A stretch of DNA of 64,000 nucleotides from Pullulanibacillus sp. KACC 23026. Its GTDB lineage: Bacteria > Bacillota > Bacilli > Bacillales > Sporolactobacillaceae. Positions 1 through 7,894 of the stretch are shown one piece after another. The translations under genes and the position numbers were made by a program. The DNA lies in contig NZ_CP119107.1 of the NCBI RefSeq assembly GCF_029094525.1, positions 2,542,001-2,606,000 of the forward strand. The letters are read 5' to 3'. The notes below the pieces were generated by a model. The model did not search any database. It saw only the letters and a program-made list of their open reading frames with translations, and was not told the DNA's origin. The stretch's first letter is position 1; each line of letters begins with the position of its first letter.

Positions 1-1
1 T

Positions 2-928
2 GAAACCCTTTACGAGGAATCAGGTTTTGATAGCTTTATGAAGGATTGGAGCCGATTTGTTGAACATGACCTGATCGAACAGACATTAAGAGGCGTAGTT
101 AATGAACTAGAGCATTCTGCAAGGCTACTAGATGATTTTATTGAAAAGGGCAAAATGACTGAAGAAGAACGTGAACACGTTCTTGATCAACTGAAGGAAG
201 AGCTAAATAGAGCCATAGATAAAGTGAGCCATGCGAATTCGGCCTGGTTGGATCAAGAACTCACCCAAACGATTGAGGAATTGTTCTACTATGTAAAACA
301 ACGTCTGTCACTCCAGCTAACCGAACAGTTTTCGAGATTTTTTAATCCTTCTGTTCTACGCCAAGATTCAAGTTCCAAACAGATGGCCATCAGTGCGTGT
401 TTGGAAGAATGCTTAAGCTTCTTAAGCAATGAATTGGAGCAAGAAATCAGGTCGACGGCTATTCGAGTTGAGGCCTCTTTAAACAAAATGCTTAAAACTT
501 ACCGAACTCAATTAAGTGAGGCGATCGATAAACATTGGGCGCTTCGAGAACTCGAGCCCATTAACTGGGAATCGGCTTCTATACCTTACGATTTTATCGA
601 TATTCCTCGTGCTCCATTAGAGAAAACGTTTAGACTTTACAAAAATCCGAAGCAATTCTTTGTTGAAAATGGCATTAAGACTTTTAAAGAAGAACTTCTT
701 AGCCTGTTGTCTCCTGCTATGAACAGTTATATAGATGAGGCGATGACCCAATTTCAGAACCTTTATCAAGAGCAGTTAGACAAGATGATTCCTCAATTAA
801 GATCCACCACGGTTGAGGAATTAAAAGCGCAGTACACTCAAAAACACGAGTCAATTCGCGAAGCAAGCGAACGTCAAGAGTCATACCAAGAGGTTCGAAA
901 ACACTTGGAAGAAATAGGGATCTCTTAA
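2..928 (+). CDS. Dynamin-like GTPase, C-terminal part (partial)
   Basis: The reading frame is open back to the first bases of the window, so this is the 3' end of a longer gene; the first in-frame ATG at 38 is probably internal. The visible ~309 residues contain no GTPase motifs. They are almost all charged, heptad-like helix (many E, K, Q and L), with an aromatic-rich FDSFMKDWSRF stretch at the start. This is the appearance of the stalk and tail of bacterial dynamin-like proteins such as DynA, which act in membrane fusion and repair at the inner face of the membrane. The family call comes from this resemblance alone; the GTPase domain would lie upstream of the window. A strong terminator follows directly. 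Confidence 0.6.
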   Translation, partial: ETLYEESGFDSFMKDWSRFVEHDLIEQTLRGVVNELEHSARLLDDFIEKGKMTEEEREHVLDQLKEELNRAIDKVSHANSAWLDQELTQTIEELFYYVKQRLSLQLTEQFSRFFNPSVLRQDSSSKQMAISACLEECLSFLSNELEQEIRSTAIRVEASLNKMLKTYRTQLSEAIDKHWALRELEPINWESASIPYDFIDIPRAPLEKTFRLYKNPKQFFVENGIKTFKEELLSLLSPAMNSYIDEAMTQFQNLYQEQLDKMIPQLRSTTVEELKAQYTQKHESIREASERQESYQEVRKHLEEIGIS

Positions 929-933
929 CATAA

Positions 934-966
934 AAAGGATTATCGCTTTTGCGATAATCCTTTTAA
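934..966 (+). terminator. Rho-independent terminator after the dynamin-like gene
   Basis: AAGGATTATCGC and GCGATAATCCTT form a perfect stem around a short T-rich loop, followed by TTTT. The gene stops at 928. The stem is symmetrical with an A-tract on the left, so it could also serve the opposite strand. Confidence 0.85.
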
Positions 967-981
967 AATATCGTTCATCAT

Positions 982-1212
982 TTAACGTGTTAAACTTATA
1001 TACTCAGCGGTTAAGGTCATAAAGAGTTGTTCATCCTTTGAATCTAGACACTGGTCAATCAGGGCTTCGAGGTGTTTAATTCTCGCTTTTGTAATGATAT
1101 CATCCGTAATAAGTTTAGCGAGTTCCTTATCAATTGTAACTAATTGCTCTCCACTTTCATAAGATGAGGGCTTGGATCTCATTGATTGTTCTCGGGAATG
1201 CTCTGACTTCAT
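982..1212 (-). CDS. IDEAL-domain small protein
   Basis: A 76-residue soluble protein. The first ~25 residues are polar and probably disordered. The C-terminal ~35 residues contain LIDQCLDSKDEQLF, which fits the IDEAL domain (PF08858) pattern of LID.ALD..D...F found in short Bacillus proteins. The domain is thought to mediate protein-protein contacts, and no enzymatic role is expected. The start is supported by AAGGGGGAAT a few bases upstream. It is a single-gene unit, convergent with the dynamin-like gene. The domain call is by eye. Confidence 0.7.
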   Translation of the reverse strand: MKSEHSREQSMRSKPSSYESGEQLVTIDKELAKLITDDIITKARIKHLEALIDQCLDSKDEQLFMTLTAEYISLTR

Positions 1213-1533
1213 GGTCTATTCCCCCTTAGCCTTTATTTTTATTATACCACCGATTCTGATTATTTCAATATTTCCGATTAAAAAAAGTGGTCATGTATCA
1301 AGCCTTTTTCCCTTTGACTCTTTTTGGGTTCTCCTTCTTTGAAAACCCTTACAATATGTTTATTCACGAGACAGATCAATCATGCTTACAAAGGACAAGT
1401 TAACCCATTTTTAAACATCTTTTTTTAATTTTAGTTAAATCATGTAATTCTGGGCCCATACCTTACTCTACTCAAGGAACAAAAAAAGGTGCTTAACCAT
1501 TCAAAAAAAATTAGTCATTTTTAATTTGAGCAT
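1213..1533. other. Non-coding gap between the IDEAL gene and cshA
   Basis: AT-rich, with several poly-T and poly-A tracts. I see no convincing ORF with a ribosome binding site. It must hold the promoter of the IDEAL gene, reading leftward, near 1230-1300. Confidence 0.5.
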
Positions 1534-1567
1534 AAAAAAAAAGAAACCAACCGTTAAATGGCTGATT
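1534..1567 (-). terminator. Terminator of cshA
   Basis: On the minus strand AATCAGCC pairs with GGTTGGTT (two G-T wobbles) around a 7-base loop, followed by TTTC and a run of T. It lies 22 bases after the cshA stop. Confidence 0.75.
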
Positions 1568-1588
1568 CCTTCTTTGTTGACGATTTGA

Positions 1589-3091
1589 TTAACCTCTTGA
1601 TGCCGGTTGACGCCGACCTTGTCCTGAGCGACTGGAACGCTCATAGCGATCTCGACGCTCACCGCGATCAAAACGTTTACGATCACCGCCATGTCCGTGA
1701 CCGCTGCCATTACGGCTGCTGTGTCCGCCTGGACGGCGATTACGACCACCGGATTGATTCCGTTGACGTTTTACTTGTAACGGTGGTTCAGATGTCAGTT
1801 TGATTGGCTTTTCATCTTCTTCATCCGTTGCAAGCATTAAAGCAGCGGCAAGCAAATCAACAGGCTCTGCTTCTTTAAGCAAGCTTTCAGCAATTGCTTT
1901 GTAATTTTGAAGTTTATTGCTTTGTAAAGCTTTTTGCAGAGAATCCAAAGTGGACAACTGACGTGCTTTTAAGGCTTCTTCCTCAGTTGGAATAGGAAGT
2001 TGCTCAATCTTATGCTTAATCGTCTTCTCTACATTATATAAATGTTCTTTCTCGGGATAAGTAACAAAGGTTACGGCCATCCCTTTCTTTCCAGCACGGC
2101 CTGTACGTCCAATACGGTGAACATAACTTTCAGGGTCTTGCGGCATATCGAAATTGTACACATGTGAGATATCACTAATGTCAATTCCACGTGCTGCAAC
2201 ATCTGTCGCGACAAGAATATTAACCCGCTTAGCCTTAAAGTCATTCATGACTTGGTCACGTTTATTTTGCGTGAGATCTCCATGTAATCCTTTGGCTGGA
2301 TACCCTTTCTTACGAAGAGCTGCCGTTAATTCATCTACACGGCGTTTCGTACGCCCAAAAACAATCGCCCGTTCTGGGGTTTGTATGTCAATAAGCCGCG
2401 TAAATACGTCAAACTTTTCGCGTTCTCTCATGAACAAAAAGCGCTGATTAATGCGATCCACCGTTAACGTTTTAGCCTTAATCTTAATTTCAATTGGTTC
2501 TTTCATGAACCGATCGGCTAATCGACGAATCTCAGGTGGCATCGTTGCTGAAAAAAGGAGTGTTTGTCGTTCGTTTGGAACACTTTCGAGAATCGATTGA
2601 ATATCGTCAATGAAACCCATATTAAGCATTTCGTCGGCTTCATCTAAAACAACGGTTTGTACATGATCTAAACGTATGGTTTTCCGACGAATATGATCAA
2701 GCAAACGACCAGGCGTCGATGAGATGATGTGAGGACGGCGCTTCAAGCCGCGAATTTGCTTCCCAATATCTTCTCCACCATAAACAGCAAGTGTGCGAAT
2801 GCCTTTAAATCGCCCTAAATTTTGGAGCTCTTCTGCAACTTGGACAGCAAGCTCACGTGTAGGTGCGATGATTAATCCTTGAACATCACCGGATTGAGTA
2901 TCCGCTTTTTCAATCAAAGGAATACCAAATGCTGCTGTTTTACCGGTTCCAGTCTGAGCCTGACCGATCACATCTTTACCTTGAATAGCTGGACCAATTG
3001 CTTGTTCTTGAATTGGTGTCGGGCTCGTAAATCCCATTTCTTGTATTGCCTTCAATAAATCTTGACTTAGTCCTAATGTCTCAAAATCCAT
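1589..3091 (-). CDS. cshA: DEAD-box ATP-dependent RNA helicase CshA
   Basis: A 500-residue DEAD-box helicase that unwinds RNA duplexes in ribosome assembly, cold adaptation and the RNA degradosome. All motifs are visible: an N-terminal Q-motif region (FTSPTPIQ, about 21-28), Walker A AQTGTGKT (45-52), PTRELA (77-82), TPGR (126-129), DEAD (150-153), SAT (181-183), then ARGID and HRIGRTGR in the second RecA domain. The last ~60 residues are rich in Arg, Gly, Ser and His, a basic RNA-binding tail typical of CshA. The AAAGGAG site lies about 15 bases before the ATG, unusually far, but no better in-frame start exists. A perfect 11-bp hairpin sits in the leader. Confidence 0.93.
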   Translation of the reverse strand: MDFETLGLSQDLLKAIQEMGFTSPTPIQEQAIGPAIQGKDVIGQAQTGTGKTAAFGIPLIEKADTQSGDVQGLIIAPTRELAVQVAEELQNLGRFKGIRTLAVYGGEDIGKQIRGLKRRPHIISSTPGRLLDHIRRKTIRLDHVQTVVLDEADEMLNMGFIDDIQSILESVPNERQTLLFSATMPPEIRRLADRFMKEPIEIKIKAKTLTVDRINQRFLFMREREKFDVFTRLIDIQTPERAIVFGRTKRRVDELTAALRKKGYPAKGLHGDLTQNKRDQVMNDFKAKRVNILVATDVAARGIDISDISHVYNFDMPQDPESYVHRIGRTGRAGKKGMAVTFVTYPEKEHLYNVEKTIKHKIEQLPIPTEEEALKARQLSTLDSLQKALQSNKLQNYKAIAESLLKEAEPVDLLAAALMLATDEEDEKPIKLTSEPPLQVKRQRNQSGGRNRRPGGHSSRNGSGHGHGGDRKRFDRGERRDRYERSSRSGQGRRQPASRG

Positions 3092-3164
3092 CTTTCGTTT
3101 TGATAACTCCTTTTGTCACCTCTAAGAAGAGTGTGAGAACAGATTTCCTTTTATCAACGACGAA

Positions 3165-3191
3165 GGCATTTTCCGGAGAGCGGAAAATGCC
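3165..3191 (-). promoter_or_regulatory. Perfect hairpin in the cshA leader region
   Basis: GGCATTTTCCG and CGGAAAATGCC form an 11-bp perfect stem with a 5-base loop, 74 bases upstream of the cshA start. No T-run follows on either strand, so it is not a standard terminator. It may be an RNA leader structure or a protein site. Confidence 0.4.
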
Positions 3192-3399
3192 CACGCGCTT
3201 TCTTCACTATGATTAACGATAACAAAAGCTCAAGAAAAAAGCAATTGATTTCACTTAAATGTATCAATTCTTCGTAGAGGCATTATTTTACTGGCATTTA
3301 TAGAATCCCCGCTTACCCCTTCTCTATGCTTAAAATATTTTAGGATCCCCCTCCTGTTTTCCATCAAATTTTTTTATTATAAAATCCAAAATCTGAATC
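3192..3399. other. Divergent intergenic region of cshA and zwf
   Basis: No ORF. It should hold the cshA promoter, reading leftward, and borders the zwf promoter on the right. I could not pick a clear -10/-35 pair for cshA. Confidence 0.4.
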
Positions 3400-3428
3400 T
3401 TGTCTACTTTCGGAAATAACCTTATAAT
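3400..3428 (+). promoter_or_regulatory. Sigma-A type promoter of zwf
   Basis: TTGTCT at 3400-3405 and TATAAT at 3423-3428 are separated by 17 bases, near the SigA consensus. The zwf start lies 47 bases after the -10. Confidence 0.75.
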
Positions 3429-3475
3429 TTAAAAATGGACTTAAATGATAGTTCCCTAAAAAGTGAGGTTAAAAA

Positions 3476-4939
3476 ATGGTAATGAATGAATCCTCTAGTA
3501 TGATCCTCTTTGGAGCGACGGGTGACCTAGCACAGCGGAAGCTCTATCCCGCCCTTCATCGGCTGTATAAAAAAAGAAAGAAACCTTTTGCCATGATAGG
3601 GGTTGCTAGGAGACCCTATAATCATGAAACGTTTCGTGAGATGATCAAAAATTCTGTTGAAGCACAAGGTGAAACATGTGATCAAAGCTTTCTAGATACT
3701 TGCTTTTATTTTTCATTGGATGTACAAGACACAGAGAATTATAGGGGTTTAAAAGAATTGGCTGAAAAAGTGGATCTGGATTTTGGATTGTATGGAAATC
3801 GAATCTTCTATCTAGCTTTAGCTCCAGAATTCTTCGGTATTGTAACAAATAAATTGAAAGAATCTGGATTGACTAAAGGAAATGGCTGGAAAAGGTTAGT
3901 CATTGAAAAACCGTTTGGCCGTGACCTTGAGAGTGCTGAAATTCTTAATAAAGAAATCCGTTCCTCTTTTGAAGAAGATGAGATTTATCGCATTGACCAT
4001 TATTTAGGTAAAGATATGATTCAAAACATCCAAGTCATTCGTTTTGCCAATCCTATCTTTGAGTCGATTTGGAATAATCATCACATTGCAAATGTCCAGA
4101 TTACGTCAAGCGAAACACTCGGTGTTGAGGAGCGCGCCAGTTACTATGATCGAACAGGCGCCCTTATGGACATGGTACAAAACCACATGCTCCAAATGGT
4201 GGCTTTGACAGCCATGGAACCTCCAAGCCGAATGGTAACGGAGGATATTCGTGACGAGAAAGTAAAGGTACTGCGCTCTATCCGACCGGTCGATGTCTCA
4301 AACGTTGGAGATCTAATTGTAAGAGGTCAATATGGCAGTGGTACTTTACCGAATGGTTTGCCTGCCATAGCTTACAGAGAGGAAGAAAACATCTCAAGAG
4401 ACTCCGAAACGGATACTTATGTGGCCGCCAAATTATTTATCGATAATTTTCGTTGGGCGGGCGTCCCTTTTTACATTCGAACAGGAAAACGGCTCAAAAC
4501 GAAATCAACAGAAATTATCATTCAATTTAAAGAGGCACCCGCTAATCCCTACTTTAAAACCTTTACGAACATGAAACCTAATCTGCTTGTCATTCATGTC
4601 CAGCCTTATGAAGGAATCACACTAAAATTAAACGCAAAGAATTTTGCCCATCCTATGGATACACTGCCCATTAAAATGGAATTTGCTCATACAGATGAAT
4701 TCAATACAACGAGTGAAGCCTATGAGCGTTTAATATCGGATTGCATGCGCGGTGACTCTACTAATTTTACTCGTTGGGATGAAGTCGCCTTATCCTGGCA
4801 TTATGTCGATGGGATTAAAGAAGCCTTAAAGAAAAAGAATCCACCACTCGCCTTTTATGAATCCGGAACAATGGGACCAATAGCAGCCGACGATCTGCTA
4901 GCCAAAGACGGAACCATTTGGTGGCCACTATCTCAATAA
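3476..4939 (+). CDS. zwf: Glucose-6-phosphate 1-dehydrogenase
   Basis: A 487-residue enzyme that oxidises glucose 6-phosphate with NADP+ to 6-phosphogluconolactone, the entry step of the oxidative pentose phosphate pathway. The N-terminal Rossmann motif GATGDLAQRKL is at 13-23, EKPFG at 144-148, and the active-site signature RIDHYLGK at 172-179 carries the substrate-binding Lys and catalytic His. Length and order match the family. The start has GTGAGG upstream and a second ATG two codons in; either could be used. It is monocistronic from its own promoter, without gnd or pgl next to it. Confidence 0.97.
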   Translation: MVMNESSSMILFGATGDLAQRKLYPALHRLYKKRKKPFAMIGVARRPYNHETFREMIKNSVEAQGETCDQSFLDTCFYFSLDVQDTENYRGLKELAEKVDLDFGLYGNRIFYLALAPEFFGIVTNKLKESGLTKGNGWKRLVIEKPFGRDLESAEILNKEIRSSFEEDEIYRIDHYLGKDMIQNIQVIRFANPIFESIWNNHHIANVQITSSETLGVEERASYYDRTGALMDMVQNHMLQMVALTAMEPPSRMVTEDIRDEKVKVLRSIRPVDVSNVGDLIVRGQYGSGTLPNGLPAIAYREEENISRDSETDTYVAAKLFIDNFRWAGVPFYIRTGKRLKTKSTEIIIQFKEAPANPYFKTFTNMKPNLLVIHVQPYEGITLKLNAKNFAHPMDTLPIKMEFAHTDEFNTTSEAYERLISDCMRGDSTNFTRWDEVALSWHYVDGIKEALKKKNPPLAFYESGTMGPIAADDLLAKDGTIWWPLSQ

Positions 4940-4951
4940 ATTGGAAAAAAC

Positions 4952-5125
4952 GGGGACAGACCTCAACCTTCAGTGAATCATCGTGCAGAGGTCTGTCCCC
5001 AACAAACCCTTCAGTGAATCATCGTGTAGAGGTCTGTCCCCCACAAACCCTTCAGTGACTCATCAAGTTGAGGTCTGTCCCCTACAAACCCTTCAGTGAC
5101 TCATCAAGTTGAGGTCTGTCCCCCA
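4952..5125. repeat. Four-unit 41-bp tandem repeat with GGTCTGTCCCC core
   Basis: Units start with CTTCAGTG at 4968, 5009, 5050 and 5091, an exact 41-bp period. Each ends in GAGGTCTGTCCCC. Just before the first unit, at 4952, the core occurs inverted (GGGGACAGACCTC), so the block can fold into stems with any unit. It lies between the convergent zwf and MFS genes and may double as a terminator. The GGGGACAGACC/TGTCCCC motif resembles REP-like sequences seen in other bacteria, but no REP-associated transposase is in the window. Confidence 0.9.
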
Positions 5126-5150
5126 CTGCTTGGTTATTTGTGTTTTTGTT

Positions 5151-6383
5151 TTAGTTTGTTGAGGGTTCCGTGCTGCTCTTTTCTTTTGAAGGTGTTGGAT
5201 GGATTCCCCACAGTGAGACGAAGACGGCGAGGAGTGCGGTTCCTGCTGCTACTAAAAACATGAAAAAAACAGAACCTTTCATTAAGGCAGCAAAAAGCGG
5301 CGGTCCTAACCCTACACCCACATAACGCATGCTGCTGTATAGACTCGTAATCGTCCCTCTATTTTCCTTATCAATTCCTTCTGTAAGAAAAGCATCCAGA
5401 CATGGTAGCGTAATGCCAATGCCTACACTCCCAAGAAATAAATAGAACAAAAACAAACGGATAGGCGGATTAAAGCAAAGCAGACACATGGCGATTAACA
5501 ATAAAAACATGCCTAAAAAAGTCAGCCATTTCATTAGGATCTTATTTTGACCAATCTTCCCACCCGTCCATAGAGAAGCAACCGACAGGGCAAATAATGG
5601 GATGGCAATGATAAACCCTTTTCGGACACCGTCAATATGATAGTGTTTTTCTAATGTCTTGGATAAGTAAAACAACGTTCCGAACAAAACAAACATAATC
5701 ACGCCACCGATTATAAATACAGAAATTAGCCATTTGCCATTATTCTTAAATATCTTCCCTATTCCTTTGATAAAGGTTCGAAATGGAGGCGGAGATGTCT
5801 GATTTTTTGGTGCTTTCACCGCACCGCCTACCAGAACAATACTTATCAAGCATAGAAGAGGAATAGCCAGAAAAGGACTGTGCCAACTAATCAAGGCAAA
5901 CAAAGAGCCCAAGATAGGACTAAGAACTTTACCGGCTGTATTAGAGGTCTCTAGAACCCCTAAAGCACTGCTCACTTGCTTTTCATTTTTAAAAATATCC
6001 CCAACAAGCGGGATCACAACAGGAAAGGCGCCGGAGCCTCCCATACCTTGGAGCAGGCGTCCCAAAAGAATTAACCAATATGAAATATCTTTAAAAAAGA
6101 GTGGAGATAAGCCGGCCACTAATCCGCCAATTGCGGTTAAGATAAGACTTGGTATAATGACCTTTTTCCTCCCAATCACGTCCGACAAATAACCGGCAAT
6201 CGGGATACAGATGATCGATATAACAGAGTAACTCGTAATGATTAAACTTGATTGGAAGGCGGAAATATCCAATTCCTTTTCTAGAGTCGGCAAAACAGGA
6301 ATAAGCATCGAATTCCCAAGTGTCATGATAAGAGGAATTGAGGCAATTGAAATCAATTCAAACGTCTTCTTCTCTTCCATCAT
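5151..6383 (-). CDS. MFS drug/siderophore efflux transporter, YmfD-like
   Basis: A 410-residue integral membrane protein with about 12 hydrophobic segments. The N-terminal PLIMTLGNSMLIPVLP and the GYLSDVIGRKK loop between helices 2 and 3 are the major facilitator superfamily signature (D..GR/K). The N-terminal half most resembles the 12-TM proton antiporters of the YmfD/EmrD type, some of which export siderophores or drugs; the real substrate cannot be read from the sequence. GGAGGG precedes a double ATG start. The last ~15 residues are a polar tail. It is a single gene, convergent with zwf across the 41-bp repeat block. Confidence 0.8.
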   Translation of the reverse strand: MMEEKKTFELISIASIPLIMTLGNSMLIPVLPTLEKELDISAFQSSLIITSYSVISIICIPIAGYLSDVIGRKKVIIPSLILTAIGGLVAGLSPLFFKDISYWLILLGRLLQGMGGSGAFPVVIPLVGDIFKNEKQVSSALGVLETSNTAGKVLSPILGSLFALISWHSPFLAIPLLCLISIVLVGGAVKAPKNQTSPPPFRTFIKGIGKIFKNNGKWLISVFIIGGVIMFVLFGTLFYLSKTLEKHYHIDGVRKGFIIAIPLFALSVASLWTGGKIGQNKILMKWLTFLGMFLLLIAMCLLCFNPPIRLFLFYLFLGSVGIGITLPCLDAFLTEGIDKENRGTITSLYSSMRYVGVGLGPPLFAALMKGSVFFMFLVAAGTALLAVFVSLWGIHPTPSKEKSSTEPSTN

Positions 6384-6591
6384 GGAATATACCCTCCAAC
6401 ATTTTTAATGATCAAAGAAACATTCGTTAAGTAAAAAAACCTCATAAGAAAACAACCATAGTTTCTTTTAAAGATGGGCATATTATTCAAATGAGCTTAT
6501 AAAAAAGATTTAATCAAGTCAGGTGGACATCGACTTGAAAATCTTAATGAAAGGCGACTTAGTTATTCCCGAAAAAGAAAGGATGAAGCAA

Positions 6592-6876
6592 ATGTGTCCA
6601 GCAAACGGTAAAGTAAAGTCCCTCCAAAAGACGCAAAGCTATTTGCAAGCGGCTCTTCAATCCGTGACACAGGCACAAGCCATGGAGAATAGTCAAGCCG
6701 TATTCCAAGTTGAAAAAAATATACAGATGGCCTCCCAAACGTTATCACAAAGCCTAACTAGCGCCATTAATGAACAAGAAAAATCATTGATTGAAAATGC
6801 CCAACAGCAGCTTCAACAGGCTGAACAAACCCTTCAACAAGCGATGAGTTCAACCAACCAGAAGCAATCCACTTAA
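6592..6876 (+). CDS. Small Gln/Ala-rich coiled-coil protein of unknown function
   Basis: I chose the ATG at 6592 (94 residues, beginning MCPANGK) because AAAGGA lies 8 bases before it; upstream in-frame ATGs at 6523, 6547 and 6583 lack a well-placed site. The protein is very rich in Gln, Ala, Ser and Leu and reads as two amphipathic helices able to form a coiled coil. There is no signal peptide or membrane segment and one Cys near the N-terminus. I do not recognise the family. It is divergent from the MFS gene and convergent with dat. Confidence 0.6.
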   Translation: MCPANGKVKSLQKTQSYLQAALQSVTQAQAMENSQAVFQVEKNIQMASQTLSQSLTSAINEQEKSLIENAQQQLQQAEQTLQQAMSSTNQKQST

Positions 6877-6904
6877 GAAATCGTGTTTGAATCTTTTAGA
6901 AATT

Positions 6905-6936
6905 AAAAAGGCGGTAAATCTCATAGGATTTGCCGC
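6905..6936 (-). terminator. Terminator of dat
   Basis: GCGGTAAATC and GATTTGCCGC pair around TCATAG with one wobble. On the minus strand the stem is followed by CTTTTT, 12 bases after the dat stop. Confidence 0.75.
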
Positions 6937-6947
6937 AACAATTGTTT

Positions 6948-7799
6948 TTATGAAATTTTATAACTCAAGCTACCAATTTCTTGTTGGAATAAGGCCTGAA
7001 GCTTTTGAGTAATCTCACCTGGAACACCGGAACCAATCAAGTGGTCTTCTACTTTTATAACAGGCATGATCTCTTGAATCGTACTTGTGATAAAAGCTTC
7101 ATCTGCTTGAAGCAGATTATCCTTAGTAAAATGTTTCTCCACTACAGTGAAGCCTAAGGAAACAGCATTTCTGATTACCCATAAACGAGTGATCCCATTT
7201 AATATAAGGTTATTGGCAGGATGCGTGAACAACGTCTTGCCCTTTACGATAAAAATATTCGACGAACTTCCTTCTGTCACCGTATCACCGCGATGCAGAA
7301 CCGCTTCTTGACACCCTTTTTCGACGGCTTCTTGTTTCGCTAAGCTATTAGGCAATAAATTCAAGCTTTTAATGGAACAACGAAGCCAACGAATATCTTC
7401 AGTTAAGCAAACCTTGACTCCTTCTTGAATTTCTTTTATAGGTCTTTCCAATGATTTAGTATAGGCCACAAGGACAGGCTCTGCATTCTTTGGGAAGGCA
7501 TGGGTACGTTCAGACGTCCCTCTTGTAATTTGCATGTAGATCATTCCGTTCTCAAGCTGGTTCAGCCGGCAAAGCTCAAGAAGCTGATGCTCCAATTCTG
7601 GAATCGGTGTCTTAAATGGGATTCGAATAGCGGAAAGACTTCGCTCCAATCGCCTCATATGAGCGTCCATTTCAAACAATTTGCCATCGTACACTCTTAT
7701 AACTTCATAAACACCATCCCCGAATTGATAACCGCGATCTTCAACATCGACGACAGCATCCTCACGTTTTAAAAATTGATCATTTTTTAAAATCAACAA
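6948..7799 (-). CDS. dat: D-amino-acid transaminase
   Basis: A PLP enzyme of fold type IV that moves amino groups between D-alanine and 2-oxo acids, supplying D-glutamate for peptidoglycan. Visible motifs are DVEDRGYQFGDGVYEVIRVY near the N-terminus, the PLP lysine in IKSLNLLPN, and TEGSSSN of the cofactor phosphate cup. The frame is open to 7820, but GAAAGGGGA lies 8 bases before a TTG at 7799, which gives a protein starting like other Dat proteins (about 283 residues). The adjacent TTG at 7796 is also possible. D-alanine versus branched-chain specificity is inferred from overall similarity. Confidence 0.88.
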   Translation of the reverse strand: MLILKNDQFLKREDAVVDVEDRGYQFGDGVYEVIRVYDGKLFEMDAHMRRLERSLSAIRIPFKTPIPELEHQLLELCRLNQLENGMIYMQITRGTSERTHAFPKNAEPVLVAYTKSLERPIKEIQEGVKVCLTEDIRWLRCSIKSLNLLPNSLAKQEAVEKGCQEAVLHRGDTVTEGSSSNIFIVKGKTLFTHPANNLILNGITRLWVIRNAVSLGFTVVEKHFTKDNLLQADEAFITSTIQEIMPVIKVEDHLIGSGVPGEITQKLQALFQQEIGSLSYKIS

Positions 7800-7894
7800 A
7801 TTGATCAGTCCCCTTTCCAACTGAACCTAGCATAACAAAACCAAAGCATTTTGAGAAGTTAGAAAATTACATAACTAACTCTTCATTTATCTTC

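Noticed and set aside
1501-1803. ORFs opposite the 3' end of cshA
   Set aside because: Antisense shadows of the Arg/Gly-rich tail, whose codon bias keeps other frames open.
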